From NCBI GenBank assembly GCA_034687125.1, contig JAQGBZ010000069.1, positions 1 through 64,000 on the forward strand: a stretch of 64,000 bases of DNA, in the 5' to 3' direction. How positions within the stretch are numbered: the stretch's first letter is position 1; every line of letters starts with the position of its first letter. Source of the stretch: Neelides folsomi. Lineage: Eukaryota > Arthropoda > Collembola > Neelipleona > Neelidae. Under the pieces are notes generated by a model. That model was not told the DNA's origin. It made no database searches and worked only from the letters and a program-made list of their open reading frames with translations. Position numbers and translations under genes: made by a program. This document shows positions 34,637 through 46,058 of the stretch, piece by piece.

Positions 34637-35010
34637 AATCAACCTGGCTATTGTGTATTTCACTCAATATAATGATGTGCAAATAAATAGTTTTTCATGA
34701 AAAAACACCCATGCCATATATAAATAATTTTATGTATCATTTATCATACTATCATAATTTATAATAATTATAATAAATTATTTATATATCCTCACTTTGA
34801 AATGATATACATGAGGATGAGGAACTCTTTCAAGGGGGAAAGCAAGGTGTTGTGCGTTATGGGGAATTATGCGAGAGTTGCGAATCGCTCGAGTTCCATC
34901 TTCTATCCCCTGAGTGTAAGACCGGCGACGTTTGTATTACGAGGCTAAAAACCGTCAACAACTTTCCTTTCAACTTAATTTTAATTTTCAACTCCGTTAA
35001 ATCGGGAGAG
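34637..35010. other. intergenic between TMEM86 and PPP4R2
   Basis: AT-rich to about 34800, then more balanced. The latter part (34850-35010) is an open frame continuous with PPP4R2 but reads as unlike any PPP4R2 N-terminus, so I treat it as 5' untranslated leader. Confidence 0.4.
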
Positions 35011-36499
35011 ATGAAGGCAAAAGTCGAGTCGGCCGGTGACATGCTTGACTCCCCCGAAGAACTCATTGGAGACGATCTTGAAGGGCTTCTAGCACAACTT
35101 GAAGGTATGCATCGAAATTCATTCATAATATTCATAATTAATACCCTTGCATCATTCCTATTACACTATTACACTACTCTTGTAAAATGTTAGCCATTCA
35201 TTAATATTATAAAATAATTAAATTTTTAATTTTAGCTGTTTCTAATTTTCGAAATTTCTAGAATGGACCGCTGCAGGGACGGAAGAAGTTCCCGAATCTC
35301 TCGAGCGTCTCCTCGTTTATGTTTCTCGAAGTGGAAACACCGTCTACCCGTGGAATATCATCCAACCGCTCTTTCGGTACATTTCAATATTTGATGAAAT
35401 GATCCTTATTGTTAATTTCACTCCATTTATATGGATTAGATTTGTAATTTAAATATTTTTTGCAATGAATAGGAGCAAGCTTCGTTGGAGCCTTGGATGC
35501 TTTCCAGATGACTGTGGTGATGCTTTAGGCGAGGAATTTGTCCTTCAAAGATTTGATTCCTTCCGTGCAGCGCCTTTCACGATCCAACGACTCGCTGAGC
35601 TCGTTATTGCTCCCACGAGACATTACAAGAGGAAAGAGAAATTCCTCAGGGGATTGGAGAAGACCGTGACCGTTGTCTCAACTGTTGAACCCCTTTCTCT
35701 TCACAATACCGATCAAAATGGAGAAATGGATTTTGAGTCAATGCAGGAGGAAGTTCACATTCAAATTCAGGGTTTGTTCAAATACTTTAACATTAATTTT
35801 GATTATCAGACATAATTTACCACAAAAGTACTGTACATGTGTAGATTAATATAAAAGACAATAAAATTAAAATCATGCAAAATATTTTATTTTAATATAT
35901 TTTATGTTTAGGTATATGTCACTAATTTAATTTAATTTATTATAGAAGAAAAGGACTTGCTTAATACATTAGAGGTCGTCGAAGAATCAGAGGTGATAAT
36001 GCCACTTAAAGAATTGGATCAAATCGAGGCATCAATTCCACTTGAAACTCCCATCGTTGTTGATGACCAAATTCCTAACGATCCGCTCGAAACCATTGAA
36101 GTTGACGAATGTAAAGAAACGAAGATGGACGTTGGATTGGGCCTTAACGAATCTGAAGAAGAAGGGATTTCCTCCATTATGGAGCCGCAGAGCGAATCTG
36201 AAGCCGACCTCACTGACCCACTTGATATCTCAGCCAAATTGATAGATGAAACGAAGGAAGAATCAGTAGATGAAGATGGGGAATTGATGAAACCCAACGA
36301 GGAACCAACCGAATTGAACCCATTGTCCGAGAAAGAAGAAACACCTGCTACGGTGATCGTTTCAACAGCTTTGAATGTTGAGATTCAACCGATTGTGACT
36401 GAAGGAACTACTGAAGAAATTCCACAAGAGGATATTGATGACAAGGAAATTGGACCGAGCCCCAAGAAACCAAGACTCTCCCCAGATGCAGAACTTTAA
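35011..36499 (+). CDS. PPP4R2: protein phosphatase 4 regulatory subunit 2
   Basis: Core regulatory subunit of the PP4 phosphatase complex (PP4C-R2-R3), which acts in DNA-damage recovery and centrosome function. Four exons: 35011-35104, 35262-35376, 35473-35771, 35946-36499 (1062 nt, 353 aa). The conserved region contains PAAGTEEVP-like entry (TAAGTEEVPESLERLL), TVYPWNIIQPLF, then the signature PFTIQRLAELVIAPTRHYK and KFLRGLEKTVTVVS, nearly as in vertebrates. The last exon encodes a long acidic low-complexity tail (many Glu/Asp) ending KKPRLSPDAEL, usual for the family. I chose the ATG at 35011; an in-frame ATG at 34852 would add 53 aa without family similarity. Confidence 0.9.
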
Positions 36500-37046
36500 A
36501 CTACCAATTTACGATTAACTTTTACTGCACAATAGTATTCACTCTCAATTTTTCTTCTTATACTAAAAGTGATTAAAATTAATTCATGATTTTGTAATAA
36601 AAATTAAACCGTATAAATATTCGTTTGCTTCTCATTAAACTAATTTTCGTTAAATCCTAATTCACTCACTGACAATCAGGTTCATCGCACGTCACGTCAT
36701 AAATTATGATAATTGTGAATTTTGTCAATTTTTGGGTCTTGTAGATTATGAAAAAGACTTTATGAACTTCTATATGATTTGGTTAATTTATATCTTGCTA
36801 GATGCATTTATCAAAGTAAAATCGTTACTTTTTAAATATCACGTTTAATCACATCAATATTTTCATAAAGCACAAAGGCATTTGAAGATTTTAGAAGATA
36901 AAAATTTAATAATCAAATAGAATGGAAACTTGATAATCGAAATAAAGTATATAAAAATAGTATACGGAAAATTAATCAAACAGTCAAATTACTCAAATTG
37001 GAAAATACAAAATCATTTAAGTTATGTTCGTTAATATTATTGATAT
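36500..37046. other. intergenic between convergent genes
   Basis: 3' flanks of PPP4R2 (plus) and the FKBP6-like gene (minus). AT-rich with several AATAAA-like signals. No exon or repeat is supported. Confidence 0.45.
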
Positions 37047-38897
37047 TTATTTATTCATGCTCAAATTGAACATTTTTTGAGCCATTTCTTTCATTGCGAC
37101 TCCCTCAGCTGCAATCCGATCTTCAACCTAAATAAAACATTTTAACATTTTAAATAAAAACGATTATATGAGTTTTTGCGTTTATTTTAAATGCCTGTAT
37201 ACTTAATATGAATTACGTTTAGTAAATATAATAGTACAATAAAAGTATTATTAAAAATTTAATAATTCAAACCTGCAATTTCAGTGCTTTGATTTCGTTT
37301 TGGCTTGAATCTAATTTCATAGCTTGATTTATTGCATCCAAAGCTGCGTCACTTTTGTTCATTTCGAGGTTCGCTTTCGCCAATCTAATTTTGAATCATT
37401 ATAAATTATTAAAACTAAAATACAAGTGATAATAATAACAATATTTTACATTATAATTTTGTGAATATATTGGATTGCCCTATGTATTCGTAGAACTATT
37501 TTGAATATAAATAACATATGAATGTATATAATGTTATACAATAAATATTCTATGAATTTATTTGGCAATCCTATATAAAGATTAAAAAGACAAAATAAAA
37601 CGAATGACCATGACCTGTAATAGGCTTTAGCCACTAGTGACTTTTTCACAAAATTTGATCCCTCCTTTAAAGCAGATTTCGCTGCTTCGGCTGCTTTTGC
37701 CCATCTTTCTCTTTTAAGAAGGACAAAAGAGAGATTGCTGTAAGCGTTGAACAATAATCCAACTCTGGAGGTTTCCCTCTCGTCACAGTACAAAGCTTCT
37801 TCCAAGATTCTGATACTCATACGGTATTTATTTCCAGCATCTCTGAAATTTCCTTCATTGATCATATCCTTCGCTTCTTGAGATGAGATCAAAACGAAGG
37901 ATTCAATTTCACTGAATCCTAATTTTTCCCTTTCTTTGGGATCCAGCTCCCAAATGTCTCGCGGAGTCAATTGTCCGCCATCGATAAAACTCAATACTTC
38001 GATCTTAATCATGATGTTACTCTCTAAAACAAAAATAAATTCTGCGTCAAAAATATTTAATAATGAATCAGTTAAATACTTTCACAATTTCACAAATTAA
38101 AATTAAATTATGGTTATCATTGTTGTAATTTCTATTAATGATTTGATTAATTTACCAGGTGGAACTTTGTCAGGAATTCCGAGTTTGCCATAGGCGTATT
38201 CATAAGTTGAGAAGAATTTGGAAACTTCTTTGCATTCCATAGAACTCACTCCAATTTCTAACGCTGGGATAACACTTCCAGCTTCGAGTTTAAAGGTGAA
38301 TGGACGCTTTGTTTGATTGTCCATGGGTTCATCAGCCATTTCAAGTACAATTGTGTAGAGGATTGAGACTCGAGCCAAAGGTGGAATAGGGATCCCATTT
38401 CCAGGTCTAATAAGTCTCTTGCGAACTTTCCCATCTTCAGTGAGGAATTTCATTTTCTCAGCAATGGGCCAAAAGCTGTCGAGCATCAAATCGTCCATGT
38501 CAAGTTCGTCGATCGGTCGTGGACCTTTAAATTTTAATCCTTTCAGCGTCCCTTTAAAAAGATTTTTCTCTTCAATTTTCGCTTTGGGTTCATCCTCTTC
38601 ATCGGAATCAATGAGCGGATTATCATGGGTATTTAGATCATGTTCTTCTACACTAAAAGATCCAGTTCCGTTTCGAACAATCTCGCTAAATAAAAAGATT
38701 GACATGAATTATATTATTATATAATAAGTAGGTATTATAATTTTTATAATAATTAGTTATCAACAGAAAGATAAGTAAAAAATAATTACTTATTATCTTA
38801 TGGTTATTGCATATTTATTCTATGTATAATTATTAATTTAAGAATAGACTTACGCAAAGGCTTCATTAATGTTGTACTTTGAGTCTCCGGCTTCCAT
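37047..38897 (-). CDS. FKBP6: FKBP6/shutdown-like FKBP-TPR co-chaperone
   Basis: Hsp90 co-chaperone family; FKBP6 in mammals and Shutdown in Drosophila act in piRNA biogenesis in the germline. Five exons: 38897-38854, 38685-38156, 38023-37615, 37384-37273, 37127-37047 (1176 nt, 391 aa). After an acidic N-terminus the FKBP-like domain spans about residues 85-205, with VRKRLIRPGNGIPIPPLARV, VIPALEIGVSSMECKEVSKF and YAYGKLGIPDKVPPG. The aromatic PPIase pocket residues are poorly kept, as in FKBP6/Shutdown. TPR helices follow (EAKDMINEGNFRDAGNKYR; YSNLSFVLLKRERWAKAAEA; AYYRLAKANLEM). A short helical tail closes it. Orthology to FKBP6 rather than FKBP4/5 is likely: one FKBP domain, long acidic N-terminus. 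Confidence 0.82.
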
Positions 38898-39610
38898 CGG
38901 GTTCACCTTCAATTTCTTCAATGCTTTCGCCAATAGAATTTAAACTCGTTGATAATACACACAAAAAGACACGAGTTGTCTCCCGCTTCAGAGTGATTAA
39001 AACGGCTTTTAATTAACAATTAATTAAGAGTTCCGACGATTGAATGTCAGTCAGCCTCAGTCAGCGAGTGAGTGCACACGTGAAAGAGTGAAAGCCGTGA
39101 AACAAATTAAATCTATGGCTTTTGGCGGTTCGCATAGCTTGTTCTTTAGTGTATAATATGATACATTAATTTTGCAAACGTTTTCATCGAACATTTATTC
39201 TAATAAAGGCATTAATTTATATTAATGATGTAAATAATAAAATGAGTTTAATGTAACGAATAATGACAAATGACACATAATATTCAGAAAATAATCTAAT
39301 AAAGCAGTGTTATTCATACTTTTTGTTTCATATTTTTAATAATATTTTTTTAATAATATATTTTTTTAAACAGAAATGGTTTATTTTATTTTACAATAAA
39401 GGTTATACGTGCTGTATTAAATGGGCTCTTTTATTATTTTTGATAACAACTATATTCTTATTAGAGCTAGACTTAATAAATAGCTTAAATACAAATTAAA
39501 ATAAAATAATCTCTTATTGTATCGACTATACGCATGGTATAGAAAATATTTTATGGTAAAATGACTATATACTATATTATAATTATAATAGGCATTATAT
39601 TCTTGCGATT
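38898..39610. other. intergenic, upstream of FKBP6-like
   Basis: The part near FKBP6 (38930-39130) is less AT-rich and holds a perfect E-box CACGTG at 39077-39082 and TCAGTCAGC repeats, so it is probably the promoter. From 39150 on it is AT-rich 3' flank of the CAP gene. Confidence 0.4.
39077..39082. promoter_or_regulatory. E-box CACGTG upstream of FKBP6-like
   Basis: A palindromic bHLH-type site 180 bp before the FKBP6-like start, in the only GC-balanced part of this spacer. Position and sequence fit a promoter element; binding is untested. Confidence 0.3.
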
Positions 39611-40230
39611 TTACTTTTTTGGAAAAACATTGGCAGTGTATTGGCCTTGTATATTTGTATTAGGTCTGACGTCTACCACAATGCACCAAAATGTCCCGTC
39701 TGAATTCGGAGATGACCCTACGCCTATTTCTTTGGAATTTTTCCAAACCATTGTAGTGAAATTGGCAGCTTTCGGATTTCCATTGTTGTTGGTGTAATCG
39801 TAGCCTGCGGACTCGTTGTACCAAGTGTTCACGACAGTTGCCGCAGTTGGCTTTGATGATCCCTTAGCTCCTCGAGTAATGAAAACATTTTCGCCAATTA
39901 CAAGTTTATTCTTGAAGTTGTTGCTCTGATTATTTGAACAAATTTTTGAACGATTTTGAGCTTTCGAGTTTAACTATATTTTGCAAATATAAGATTAATA
40001 TTCACAAATTGTAAAATGTTTTTGTATTATAATAATTCATATTCAAATCAAGAGGACGCGTTATAAATAAAAATTACCTCTTTACTCCAAGCTAAATTAG
40101 CTACTTGATGCGAATTGCGGTTTTGATTTATTAATGTTTTAATTTGCAGATGGTATCCATTGTTTTTTTGACAAATAGTGGATAGGATATAGAAAGTTGA
40201 AAGAATCGTTAAAAGTACAATCTTGTACAT
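39611..40230 (-). CDS. secreted CAP-domain protein (GAPR-1/SCP-like)
   Basis: Two exons: 40230-40078 and 39973-39611 (516 nt, 171 aa). A signal peptide (IVLLTILSTFYILSTICQ) is followed by one CAP domain. Recognisable CAP blocks are NQNRNSHQVANLAWSKE with its conserved His, GENVF, the VVNTWYNESAGYDY helix, NFTTMVWKNSKEIGVG, and the final strand region CIVVDVRPNTNIQGQY. The His usual in the GHFTQ motif is Asn here, so a canonical divalent-cation site is unlikely. It is shorter than insect venom allergens and lacks their cysteine-rich tail, so GAPR-1-like is the nearest description. The role is unknown. Confidence 0.85.
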
Positions 40231-41766
40231 TTTTATTTAGGTTGAAATTCAATTTGACTTTTAAATTTAATTCTTTATATTTATAGAAAATTTAAAATTT
40301 CCTTCAATTATCCTTGACATGATAATAAATTTAATAAATTCAATTCAATAAATCATCTCATAATTAGGATATACGCAATATCATACACGTACACATATTA
40401 CATAGAAATCTATGTGTTATGACATAATTGTACATTGTGCAAAAATGAATAGCGTTTTCATTGAACGTCACCAGCTAGACACCTATGTATGTACTTATTA
40501 TTTAGGCATTTAATGATTTATTTTTTGGTTTTTAAGAAGGCATATTTTTACCATTGTTGGTTAACAAAAAGTTAGAAATACTTACATTATGGTTAGTATA
40601 TAGCTATTTTACTTTATACTTCCTTACCGCCTGTCTAAAGGTTTAACTTTTGAAAATACTGATAGCAATAATAATATTAACAGCGACAATACTGAATTAA
40701 TAATAATAATGATTTATTATGATTTATGTACTCTATATTACATTTAATTCATAAAGAACTATAAATTATTTAAAGTTCGAATAAAATAGGTATTTTTGTA
40801 TTCAGCATCGCTTGTCCTTAAAAAAGAAAACCATAAACACATATTTATTATATTAGCAATCTAAAAATACGCATTTAGAAAAAATTGTTTGACATTGATT
40901 GGCATTATAATTAATGGCAATGACACAAATAAGTATCTAAAAGTGTGTTTAACGGCCCAACAAGAAAAAAATAGTAACGGGAATTCTGTCAGGATTTTAA
41001 ATTAATGAAAACCTGTGAAATGAAAACTAAACAAAAACTTTCAATTGACAATGAGAGAAAAAAATAATATGATGTATATTGTATGTAATATAAATATAAT
41101 TTTGCTTTGTGAAGAATATCGATACTTTTAAAAAAAATTATATTTAAAAGGAAATAGGAATATGTGCGTAATCAATTAATAATTTTCTAAATTACAAAAT
41201 GGACATAAGTAAGTATGCATAAAAAAGTAGTATGTATTATGAAATTAGGATTATTGATTAGGGATAATCATACGTATTTAGATTTAATTTATTGGTAATT
41301 TAAAAAATGGTAATCATTGAAAACGTACAGGAAGAAGTAAATTAAAATTTAAAATAATCAAATGATAAAACCTCGTTATAATATTCTTCATAACACAGTT
41401 GATGTAATAAAAATCTATTTTATATGTAACCATGATTTATTACATACATAATTATTTTTATAAGTAAGTACTTGTTTAAAAAATCACATCCAAATTAACC
41501 CAATAAGTACGAAATGAATTTCAACATGCCGATCATAGGTCATTTCTTATTGTTAATAAATTGGTACTTCCACTTCCCACTTTAAAGTAAATCATAATTA
41601 CAATATTACAAATATAAAGTAACTTATCATATTTAGTAAATAAGATTTACAAGGTGCATTTAAGTCTTAATAAATACAAAAAATAGATAGTTATTTGGTA
41701 TAAAATAGCTTTCGATTATCAATTAATAATAATATACCTTACATTTAGGAATATGTGATTTGAGAA
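40231..41766. other. intergenic, AT-rich
   Basis: About 1.5 kb of very AT-rich DNA with no exon, repeat array or hairpin that I can support. It contains the upstream region of the CAP gene and the 3' flank of the Treslin-like gene. Confidence 0.45.
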
Positions 41767-43559
41767 TTAGTCGTCAGTAATATTCCTTTTGTTACGTCGG
41801 CTATTGCTTTTCACTTGTTTTGCAAGATAAGATTTTCTTGCAGCTTCCGCTAACAACATTCCTCTCGAAACTACCGGAGCAGGAGCAGCGAAGGGTTCCG
41901 ATTTCTGCGATTTCAAATTCGCTGTTTTCTCTTCTTCTCGGGCAATTTTAACATAAATCTCCAGTTCTTGAGGTTCGGTTCGGACAATTGGTTCAGCCAA
42001 CATGCGTTGAATGGTAAATGGATCTTTTCCTCCCTTTTCGCAAACCTTTTCGTTTTCAAGCCACTTTCTCACCAACATGGCATATGGAATATATTCTGGA
42101 GGGGAGTTGTTAACCTCTTCAATACTCAATAATTCACCTCCGTTAAGAGTATTTAAAAAGGACTTCGCGGCTCCGACCACGTCACCTCTTTTCATTGGAC
42201 TTTCATTTAGTGAAAATTCACCTTCTACGTTTAAACCTCCTTCAAGATGAACATCTCTCCTTAGCGGATCCTAATTAATAAAACATGAGTAATTATCCCA
42301 TAAGTAAATTCATACGAGCAAAGTAAATAATATGTAAGATTTTAATCACTAAACAATGAGAATTTAAAATATCTTACGGTCAAAAGTTTAGAAGTGTCGA
42401 GGAAATTTAATTGAACTCCTTTATTGATAAAGAAAGAATAAAGATCTTTAGGTAAAATCATCAATTTCATCTCCTCTTCTCCAATATTAGACATTTGATA
42501 CTCAAGGAGTTTCTTGGGAACTTCAAAAACAACAGAAACGACTTTAGTTCCTTTATTTGGCCATCCGAGCATTGGAACTATTTTTTCCAAAATAGCTTTC
42601 ACAGCTTCCAGCCTGCTTTGCCCTTCAGTTGGTCGAAAGTCGTCATGAGTTAAATCAAGTCGCGATTGATCATAATCTAATTTTTCAACAACGTTCTCTC
42701 GTAATCGATCAAAGTCGGCTTCATTTATTTCATTATTCTCAGGTTCCTTGCCGTTCGATAACCTCAATTTCGATCTTTTGTAGCTATGCTTCGAAGATTG
42801 TGTAACCCATGAAGCCACGGAATGGGCGTCTGAAGTCTCTTGGTGTTCTTCACTTTGGTTAATAATCGAGTCTTTTGTAGACATGTTTGATGAGGAAGCG
42901 ATGGAAATAACTGGTTCGGTTCCATGAAGGCGACTCAAGTGCTTTTCTACAGCCGACTCGAATTCATTAAAAGTTTGAATGGTCAAAGGAAGGAAAAGAG
43001 TCGCTGTGATTTGAGAACTGTCATGAGAGTCAAAAATAGTGAAGGCGAAGGAAGTGGTTGAGAAGGAGAGCGACGATTGTTTCCACAAAAGGAGAATCAA
43101 ATAATCAAAGATGCGACGAAGTAAAAGACGGATTTTGAAATTGAGACCTTCACCTTGTTCATCAGCTTCTATGGCTAACTCGAGATCGGTTGGCGAAGGT
43201 CCTTCATCTTGTTCCAAAGTTGAAAGCGTAATTTTGGTTAAAAAATTTCGAGCTCGACCGAGCGATTCGCTTCTGAACTTTGGAAGGCATTGGACGTCAA
43301 AAAAGATGCTGATGAATGTCTGTGGACACTGTGGAGTATCTTCTTCCCCATTATCTATTATAATATTTAATGATTCAATCAATTTTTTATATTTAGGTAC
43401 AGATAAATCTAACGATTATACAAACTTTTATTTATCATTTGCTAATATATAGTATTATGATTATGATAATTGAATAATATTGGCTTTAAATAAATTAAAC
43501 TCAATTATAATAAAATTGAAAATGATTGAAAACTTACGCAAATTATTTAGGTCTGCCAT
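41767..43559 (-). CDS. Treslin/TICRR-like replication initiation factor (tentative)
   Basis: Three exons: 43559-43538, 43354-42378, 42270-41767 (1503 nt, 500 aa). The exons join in frame with GT-AG borders. The N-terminal third looks like the vWA-type fold of Treslin. SFAFTIFDSHDSSQ parallels the human WAFKFFDSQGA stretch, a similarly placed NEFESAVEKHLSRL helix follows, and VVFEVPKKLLEYQ plus INKGVQLNFLDTSKLL parallels the later strand. A Ser-rich, basic middle and a basic Arg/Lys tail follow. Vertebrate Treslin is nearly four times longer, so this would be a reduced form lacking much of the C-terminal region. Treslin loads CDC45 at origins with TopBP1. Similarity is short and remembered, so treat as a candidate. 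Confidence 0.5.
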
Positions 43560-44154
43560 TATAACTTTTTATAAACTACGAGACTTTCCATGCATTGTAC
43601 AAAAATTATATTGTGTCCAAAAAGTTAAACAATTTAAATTGGTTTGACATTGTTAATTGAACATGTGGTATTTAGTTATTATTCCAATGAACAATTTTAC
43701 TTCATAAATAAATGAAGGGGTTAAGCTCAGATAAAATTAGAAAAAATTATGTTCATAAAATTATGTGCAAAATTCTGCAAAAATGTGCAACAAGGTATTT
43801 GAATACCTAGGCCCCTAAACCGGGCAAAGAGAACATGGAATAGGATCAAATAGGAGAGATGAGAGAATATCTATTCGATATAAAATTCGCCTAGATATTC
43901 ACCATCTTATAATACTAGCTATTTATATGTCAATGGTGTATGTGTATGTAGTGTCTTAATCTTAATTCATTATATCAATCAAGTCAATCTTGTCAATTAA
44001 CTTAAATAATGTCGATTAACTAACTCAATTACTCTATAGAAAGGTATATGAAGCAGAATGCTTCTCTAACTTTTATGGATTTTTCGACAAACTAGATTCA
44101 ATTATGAATAAAATAAAAAAGTATAGGTTTTCTAAAGTACGAATGATTTTAATA
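43560..44154. other. intergenic between two minus-strand genes
   Basis: Upstream region of the Treslin-like gene and 3' flank of SSR4. Moderately AT-rich. Nothing codes here that I can support. Confidence 0.45.
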
Positions 44155-44822
44155 TCAATTGAGAAGTTTGTTCTTTGATGTGAGAGCAACATAGAGGACA
44201 AGGGCACCGATGAGAGCAGCAATGTGCTCAGAGTTGAGCCAAGGCCCTGTATACGCTCCTGGATGATTGACAACAAATGAAGCAATGGGAGTCGCAGAAG
44301 CTGGTTTCTTCCTCCAAGTGGACAAACCCTCTTCGTTGAACAATTCCACTTTATGGTCTCCTCTCGTCTCTTTCGCAACTTCCTCGACCCATCCGATTTG
44401 GAAACCACCGTTTGGTCCAACGGCCACGCGAACCTCTCGAGATCCAGCAACCACGGCGGTGAGCCCAGACTTCTCCGCACAACTCAATTTGAACTCAGCG
44501 ATGTACGCTAAGCTGAAATACAAATAATAAATTAATATTATAAATTAATTAATTATGTCTTAATTTAATAATTATTACACAATAATAAAATGTACCTGGT
44601 TAGAATGGAAGCATCTTGAGTGGTATAAGTCTTAATATCCTTCACACTACAATCGCCAGCTCCCACTGTAAAATACAATTTGGATAAATATTAGGAATTT
44701 TGATTAATCAATGAGATGAAATATATTGATACAAAAGACAAGAGGTTTAAAGGTTTAAACTGACCATAAGCTGCAAATGAGAAGAGAATGGTAAAAAGGA
44801 AAAATGCTCCTCTCAAGTCCAT
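44155..44822 (-). CDS. SSR4: translocon-associated protein subunit delta
   Basis: Single-pass ER membrane subunit of the TRAP complex, which sits beside Sec61 and assists secretory protein import. Three exons: 44822-44765, 44665-44596, 44512-44155 (486 nt, 161 aa; the human protein is about 173). A signal peptide (LRGAFFLFTILFSFAA) is followed by a luminal beta-sandwich with two Cys (GDCSVKD and FKLSCAEKSG) that form the known disulfide. The C-terminal membrane span is HIAALIGALVLYVALT, followed by a short lysine-containing cytosolic end. VGPNGGFQIGW and the NHPGAYTGPWLNSE segment before the span agree with the family. Complete. Confidence 0.9.
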
Positions 44823-46058
44823 CTTTAAAAAGAGGTGGGCCTGAAATTTCAAAATATATCCATATATTAATTATTTTACTTGTATGTATAAATCATTAAG
44901 ATATTATGTTAAATTCTTTAAATTATGAGAGTGTTTAATTACTGAGAATTAGAAGAGTAATCAATAGCCGGCTGTATAATTGAAATAGAAGTGAAAGAAA
45001 CTCCTGAAAATTGAAAGATAGTGAGAATCGAAAGAAGTGTAAAGTTGGAGTATACGTGGCTCTTTTTGCCTATGGTTCCTGGAAGATGACACTCAACAAA
45101 GTTTCGCAGTTCACCCTCGATGACAACACCGTTGGGTTGTTGCTGAATGTTGCTGATGTTGCATTGTCTTAAAAGAGCTGATTTCTAGCTTTGGCCAATA
45201 TAGTAATATCAAAAGTTCTCTTATATCATTCCTTATTTAAATCGTAGACGGGTTAAGGTATTAAGTTATCTAACGCAGCTACGCAGGATGAAAATAAACG
45301 CTATGTAATCTAATTAGTCTAATGTCTTAATCAATAAATGAAAAGGGGGAATGGGAATATTGTGGAAAAGTGGCAATTTAAGATTTATTAAAAATTCAAT
45401 GGGCAAATTCTACTAGTGGGACAATCAAAATCTTATAAAAAGACCAACATTCAAATATCAACCTTCCAAAAAATATATTTAAATAGGAAATATGGATAAG
45501 GATAGGATAATAAGTAAATACATATAAAATAATAGGCACAAATGCAGCCGTAGCTAATTTAAAATGCAAAAATGAAACTTTATCATACTTACAAGATTGA
45601 TCGTCTGATTTAGAAATACAAGCATAATCAATAGTATAGGTAAAATGCCTTTTTAATAAGACTATCATATTGTTAGAGTCAGATGTCAGATATAAGGAAA
45701 TCATTTATTTAAAGTGAATGTATTGGTAATTGACTATAAACGACTTTATATCCAATACAATGCCAATCGAAATGATAATTAATTTAGAGTTTATCTAACA
45801 AGCTCATGCTTTGGTTGATTATTTTATTGTATTTACTTGTGGTAATTTACTTTTATCTTAATAGTAGAATTTAAATTCTATTATTCCTAATAAGGATCTT
45901 ATTTATGGATTTTAATCAGATGCATTTGATTAAGATTTTTGTTTTGGTTGTTTATAAGATATACTTATGTATGGAGCTAGTAAATTATATTGGACATGTT
46001 TCAATAAACTCATGTTTATCAAAATAATTGCACTTTTGCAATTTAAAAATATCATATA
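44823..46058. other. intergenic between SSR4 and the second IR gene
   Basis: Divergent upstream regions of SSR4 (minus) and the IR gene (plus). The part next to SSR4 (44950-45200) is more GC-balanced and is probably its promoter. A 102-codon minus-strand frame at 45396-45704 has no coding character. Confidence 0.4.

Noticed and set aside
34852-35010. N-terminal extension of PPP4R2
   Set aside because: The frame is open but the extra residues have no similarity to the family and contain a run typical of untranslated leader.
36019-36297. Ser-rich antisense ORF opposite the PPP4R2 tail
   Set aside because: It mirrors the Glu/Asp-rich coding strand; compositional shadow.
39047-39061. TCAGT initiator motifs as the FKBP6-like start site
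   Set aside because: They lie on the plus strand, while the gene is on the minus strand, so orientation is wrong.
45396-45704. 102-codon minus-strand ORF with hydrophobic stretches
   Set aside because: AT-rich random-looking protein, no splice or promoter context, no recognisable motif.
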